Below, piece by piece: positions 59,360-64,000 of a stretch of DNA of 64,000 nt. The stretch covers positions 62,001 to 126,000 of the forward strand of contig JAYEVH010000475.1 in assembly GCA_036346255.1 (NCBI GenBank), written 5' to 3'. This DNA is from Ampelocalamus luodianensis. Taxonomy: Eukaryota; Streptophyta; Magnoliopsida; Poales; Poaceae. The position numbers and the translations under genes were made by a program. How positions within the stretch are numbered: the stretch's first letter is position 1; each line of letters starts with the position of its first letter. A model generated the notes under the pieces. It worked only from the letters and a program-made list of their open reading frames with translations. It was not told where the DNA came from and did no database searches.

Positions 59360-60863
59360 CTTCCGCGGCTAACATGTAGTAGGTAAAGAGGATGTCCCTA
59401 AACCGAAGCCTCTCTGCCTACATAAGTAAGTACTCGAAATAAATACAACATATAACATAGCGCTTCCATTAACGTTCTACAACGACTTCCCAACAGTCCA
59501 CAATTAACTAATTAGCTCTAATCTGAAAACAGACTACTCGAGCACAACCCAAACTGGACAGCAGAACGGTAAAGCATATCTATTGGTCTGGGACTCGGAA
59601 TGAGGTGAGACCAATTTCTATGGATTCTTAACTGACATATCTACAATACTCTAGTTGACAAGGTAAGCCAATTCGACCAATTTAATTTACTAACAGATAA
59701 ATGAAACAGCGGAACAAAATCTGTCCAGATCTGTCTAACAAGCCTGGACAGCAGCACGGTATCAGACATAACTTTTTATTGGCTAAACCAAAATTGATTT
59801 TCTTTAACAATCTGAAAAGCTAGGAACAAAACCTACTAAAGTCTAGTTGGTCAAAAGTTCAGATTTTTCCTTTAACAAAATTTGGCCCATGGCTCAAATC
59901 TGTTGACTGAATTAATAGACAGAAATATCGGCTAAAATAAAATATCCATAACGTTTGTTGTACAACTCCAAATTGAACGTTCTTTATCAATCTGAAAAGG
60001 TTATCAAATCCTCTACCATAACCTAGTTGGGATGAAACCCCGATTCGTCCATTAACATACACCTATTTTAAAAGACAACTCAAAAGGTAATTCTCGTCAG
60101 AATTCTGGACAGCAAATATTAAATCTATCATAACTTTTGACTCGAAAGTCGGAATGAGGTGATCTTGGCGGCCACTGAAAGCTTAGAACAAGACCTAAAT
60201 ATCTCTAGGACATGATCATCTCAGATTCGACTTCTAAAACCACGAAACAGACCCCGCAACAATCTGGACAGAATTGATTTTCTGAACGCAGGAGTTCTAT
60301 CTAATCAAATATGAACCAAATCGCATCTACCACTAATCAAACGACGAGGATCGGTATACGTTACCCTTGCAGCAACCAGGAAACAGGCGGAAGAACCTTG
60401 GAGACGACGATCTCCCTCCTCCTCTCCTTTTTGAACGGCAGCCCCGCAAAACCCCTCCTTCCTTCGCAAAAACTGGCGGCAATGCGGTTCGGCACTAGGA
60501 GGAAGATGGCTCCAAGAGGTAGGAGGTGCAGCACCATTGGGAGGCGCCAAGAGGAGGAGGAGGCGGGGCGCAAGGGAGAGAAGGGACAGGGGCGGCGGCC
60601 ATAGGAGGGAGGAGTGGGAGAGGTGGGGTGCTAGGGTTTGTGCACCCCCCCTTTTGGCTGGCCAACTCGTGGGCCTTTGGGCCCCCAAAGGCCTTGTGGC
60701 TGCCCCTCTTGGGTCTACAAGGCCTCTCTTGGGCTCACAGCCAAAGGCCCAGTGCCCAAAGTTGGAAGAAAAAGTAAACGCAGGAAATTTCTCCTTTTCA
60801 GTTGAATTCGATTTAAAACCACATTGTTTTTCGTTCTAAACTGAAACGGGATATTACATATGG

Positions 60864-62270
60864 AGGCCCAGAAAACTGATGCCGAGGTAGTCGAGATCAA
60901 GGAAAATTTGAAGGCGAGTAAAACCAACGAATTCTCGAGGATGACCGCGGTGCCCTCTGCAGATCGCAATCGTTTGGTGGTACCTGCAGATCCTCAACTG
61001 AGGGGTCTAATTCTTAAAGAGGCTCATAGTTCCAAGTTTTCCTTACATCCTGGAAGTACCAAGATGTACCAGGATTTGAAAAAGACATTTTGGTGGAGCC
61101 AATGAAAGTGCAAATTGCTCAATATGTTGCTGAATGTGATATTTGCCAAAGGGTTAAAGCCGAGCACCTAAAGCCAGCCGGTACCCTTCACCCTTTGCCT
61201 ATTCCACAATGGAAATGGGAAGAGATCGGTATGGATTTTGTTACCGGTCTTCCTAAATCTCCGAATGGATCCGATGCCATTTGGGTAATCATTGATCGTC
61301 TAACGAAGGTGGCCCATTTTATTCCTGTCAAAACCATCTCCTCTGGCAAACAATTAGCAAAGCTCTATATTGCTAAAATTGTTTGTCTTCATGGTGTTCC
61401 TAAAGTCATTGTTTCTGACCGAGGTCCTCAGTTTACCTCTCATTTTTGGAGTTGTCTTCATCAAGCTATGGGGACTGAACTCTCTTTCAGCACTGCGTAT
61501 CACCCTCAAACTAGTGGTCAAACCGAGAGAGTAAATCAAGTGATGGAAGATCTCCTTCGAGCCTATGTATTATCCTATGGCAAAGACTGGGAGAAATCTT
61601 TGCCATATGTGGAGTTTTCCTACAATAATAGCTACCAAGCAAGTATTCAAATGTCACTTTTTGAAGCCTTGTATGGGAGAGCTTGCAGGACTCCTTTAAA
61701 TTGGTCGGAATCGGTTGAAAGACCATTCTATGGTCCGGACTTGGTGATAGAAGCAGAAAAGCAAATTCGCCTGATTCGAAACCATTTGAAAACTGCACAG
61801 TCACGTCAAAAGAGCTATGCCGACTGTCGTCGTCGTCGTGAGTTAAGCTTTGAGTTAGATGACTATGTCTATCTTAAAGTGTCACCGATGAAGGGCATTC
61901 AGCGTTTTCAGGTGAAAGGAAAGCTAGCACCTCGTTATGTCAGACCTTTTCGAATCATTGCAAAACGAGGAGCCGTGGCTTATCAATTAAAACTACCTGA
62001 AGCTCTATCGCGATTGCATAATACTTTTCATGTTTCCCAGTTGAAGAAATGCCTTCGTGTTCCTACTGAGGCAACTGCTTATGACGATCTTAATCTTCAA
62101 CCCGACCTTTCCTATCAAGAACAACCAGTGCGTATCCTGGATGAAATGGAACGCAGGACAAGAACTCGCTTGTCAAGTTCTTGAAAATTCGATCAGGCTA
62201 ATCATTCGAGGATGAAGCCACTTGGGAGCGAAGATTTGATGCAAATTGAGCACCCCATCTCTTTGCTGTT
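60864..62270 (+). pseudogene. pol: Integrase and chromodomain remnant of element D
   Basis: 60864-61105 carries the N-terminal histidines of the HHCC finger ([16 protein letters not shown]). A frameshift near 61100 leads to the 364-codon frame 61090-62184, which has CDIC, then a complete catalytic triad D49, D110 and E146 (DFVTGLP, VSDRGPQF, TSGQTERVNQ) with DD35E spacing. The C-terminal RPFRI...VAYQLKLP / LHNTFHVSQLKKCL module follows. After PVRILDEMERRTR the frame shifts near 62165. Another frame reads LVKFLKI, a stop, then FEDEATWE, the signature of a chromodomain. Integrase inserts the cDNA, and chromodomains guide it to chromatin. It is disabled by frameshifts and by C. Confidence 0.85.
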
Positions 62271-62480
62271 TAGAACTAACCTTTGAATCAAGAAAGGCAA
62301 GTTTAAACAACGCAGTGTAAAAGGAGATGTAATAATAACCTTATTTTATTATGTAAAATCTCTCTTTGCTATCTTTGAAGGAAATAAAGACAACAGATAT
62401 TGGATTTCTACGAAAGCCTTTTCAATTTCACTCTTTCCCCGACTTCTATCTTTTCCAAAATCTCGGGGATGAGATTTTCT

Positions 62481-62494
62481 TAAGGGGGTAGGTT
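62481..62494 (+). other. Polypurine tract of element D
   Basis: TAAGGGGGTAGGTT lies directly before the 3' LTR start at 62495. About 300 bp of untranslated sequence with no open frame lies between the chromodomain remnant and this tract. Confidence 0.75.
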
Positions 62495-64000
62495 TATAAC
62501 AGCCCCAATTTTATGAACAGTAATAAAATGTTTTATGAACAGTAATAATGTACTGTTCATAACAGTAATAAGATGCTATTCATGACATCACTGTTCATAT
62601 TTACAGATTGGGCATTATGTTGTAAATAAAAACTTCCCTTTCCTAGCTAAAATCCAAAACCCATTTGAAGTTTTAAAGGGAATACAAGTCAATACTTGTA
62701 TTATGACTGGGAAGTATTTTATCAAAGCCTAGATAAATTATCTTGCCCAAAAATAGTTTTATTGAATTTTTAGAAATTATTTTGCCTTGGAGAAAAATAC
62801 TTGTCTTTAAATAAACCTTATCGGGCTAAGATAATTATCTATAAATTTTAAAAGTGAAACCGTGGTTTTCGAACATTATTTGGGAAATATATCATCCCAG
62901 TGGCACCCTTGCCAAATTTCATGGTTTTACAAATTTATTTACTATTTCTAAAGCCCGGTCAAACTTTTAAACTGTGAATTTAGGGCTAGTCAACCCTTCT
63001 GGTCTAAACCCAAACCTTAGCACTGTAGTGACTCGAACCCGGTGAGGTTGGGTCCAACTGGTGCATTTGGTCCGGCTCAGTCACGCTTGGGCGCGAGCCC
63101 AACCCTTCCCGTGACGCGAGCCGTTGATCTCCCATCGAACGGACGAGATTTGCGAAGCCGTGTGGGCTATCCACGTACGCGAAACAATCTCCACCTTTGG
63201 ATCTAGATCGGGCGATCGAGGGAGGTGGTGGCATTCGGACCTCTCCGGATCCTCTCTTGATCTCCACCGTTGATATTAGATCCAATCGCGCCGCCCTGTT
63301 TGTTTTGAACTTAAAGGCGCGCAGTCGTCTTTGACCGTCGGATTCAAATCCTAAGGTGCACCTTTTGACCGTGTACATTTAGGGCTTAGTTTTATTGGAC
63401 CGTTGGATTTTAATCATAGGGTCCCTATCGAGATGACATTCGGACCACTCCAGTTCTTCCTTCAATCTTGATCGTAGAATACCAATCGGCGGTACCACGT
63501 CATCCCATTTAAAGTGACGTGTATCCTTTTAGATCGATCGTTGGATTCTAATCCAACGCTCCTTTTGAATAAAACCTCCGGACTTAGTAGGCCCCATTAA
63601 ATCTCAATCGTCCGTATGAAATCGCATGGTCCATATTAAATGATTTCGATTAAATTCTTTTAACACCTATTTTCATCGCAACCGCCATCTCTAATTGGAT
63701 GGTCGATGCTCTTTGAGTTTTAGGAGGCGCGCATGCGGTGCCGATGGGGTCCGCATGTCAGGGAATCGTATCTCTTCTTTCTTGCCTCTGCGCCGCCGTC
63801 GACCGGCTTTGTAACTGGAGTAGAGGCGTTATCCAAGGATCATGCAGCTATTATCTGGATATTTAGCCCTAATTGGACACCTCATCAGCTCTAGACACTT
63901 CCCCTTTGCCCTGTAGTTCCACCTTTATATATATACCCTAGTTTTCGCTGCTGCCATTATTGACCGAAGGAGCTCATCATCTTCCATTGCCGTTCCAGTG
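62495..64000 (+). repeat. Element D 3' LTR (partial, cut by window end)
   Basis: It aligns to 43251-43445 plus 50049-51340. Its first bases are TATAAC rather than TGTAAC. It shows the uninterrupted B target (AATACAAGTCAATAC). It has 33 nt (63844-63876) absent from the 5' LTR, and scattered substitutions. The TATA box is at 63926-63935. The region of the predicted intron lies beyond the window. Confidence 0.85.

Larger units (their letters stand above)
58377..60858 (-). mobile_element. Solo LTR C (minus) in D pol
   Basis: A 2.48 kb LTR on the minus strand (TGTAATATCCCGTTTC at 60858 to GGGGTGTTACA at 58377) interrupts D between RNase H and integrase. The flanks TCTGG (58372-58376) and TATGG (60859-60863) are an imperfect duplication. 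LTR ends, the GCAAGT site (59360/59359), hairpin array and acceptor-like ATTTTAG (58749) place it with A and B. No internal region remains. GC-rich frames near 60310-60840 are not protein-like. Confidence 0.8.
43251..64000 (+). mobile_element. Element D, degraded gypsy chromovirus with two nested inserts
   Basis: D runs from the 5' LTR at 43251 past the window end. Its parts are the 5' LTR (43251-43445 and 50044-54029, about 4.2 kb net), primer site, a pre-gag open region, gag-protease, reverse transcriptase/RNase H, integrase, chromodomain remnant, purine tract and 3' LTR (from 62495). B interrupts the LTR and C interrupts pol. The domain order PR-RT-RH-INT-chromodomain defines a Ty3/gypsy chromovirus. 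The long LTRs suggest the Tekay/Del clade (inference). At least five frameshifts or stops show it is inactive. Confidence 0.85.

Noticed and set aside
60304..60840. Frames of 70-127 codons in solo LTR C
   Set aside because: Located in the GC-rich end of an LTR, overlapping on both strands, no similarity to D proteins on either side.

Overview
This window is plant nuclear DNA made almost entirely of transposable elements. Very long LTRs, Ty3/gypsy gag-pol, TGGTATCAGAGC-type primer binding sites, a CACTA-type DNA element and hAT-like fragments point to a monocot, most likely a grass. That is inference from repeat types, because no host gene, tRNA, rRNA or CRISPR was found. The window reads as nested LTR retrotransposons and solo LTRs. 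Target-site duplications (TSDs) support several insertions.

Layout. 1-7792: element A (minus strand), a large non-coding LARD-like element with the start of its 3' LTR outside the window. 8012-10922: LTR Y1 (plus). 11035-26422: LTR Y2 (plus), split by X-1 (12485-19390, minus; gag remnant plus one 4.9 kb LTR) and by X-2 (20370-26363, minus solo LTR that itself holds a 1.27 kb CACTA-like element at 22442-23709). 26745-27515: Tat-like LTR fragment. 27531-38905: LTR Y3 (minus), split by a solo LTR X-3 outer (28562-38399, plus) that holds a second solo LTR X-3 inner (29821-34475). 38906-43250: LTR fragments Z' and Z, hAT-like pieces and unassigned DNA. 43251-64000: element D (plus), a degraded gypsy chromovirus with ~4.2 kb LTRs. 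Its 5' LTR is split by LARD-like element B (43446-50043) and its pol by solo LTR C (58377-60858, minus).

Families. A, B and C share LTR features, and A and B share a non-coding internal region. X and D carry related gag. Y and Z are known here only as LTRs. D is dead: it has frameshifts, two in-frame stops and the C insertion, although integrase keeps a DD35E triad.

Main observation. Almost every LTR here, in all groups and on both strands, has the same architecture: an AAG|GCAAG[T/C] site resembling a GC-AG splice donor, then 0.6-1.35 kb, then a CTTGCTGAGT-type branch-point-like motif embedded in a short covarying hairpin, then a T-rich tract ending in AG. Inside the interval, groups D, X, Y and Z carry a ~70 bp block around the palindrome CTATTCGAATAG (nine copies). 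Group A/B/C carries an array of short hairpins instead, with different stem sequences but a common format. I infer an LTR-resident intron holding RNA structure, placed like a retroviral packaging or dimerisation signal that survives only in unspliced genomic RNA. This is a hypothesis from sequence alone.
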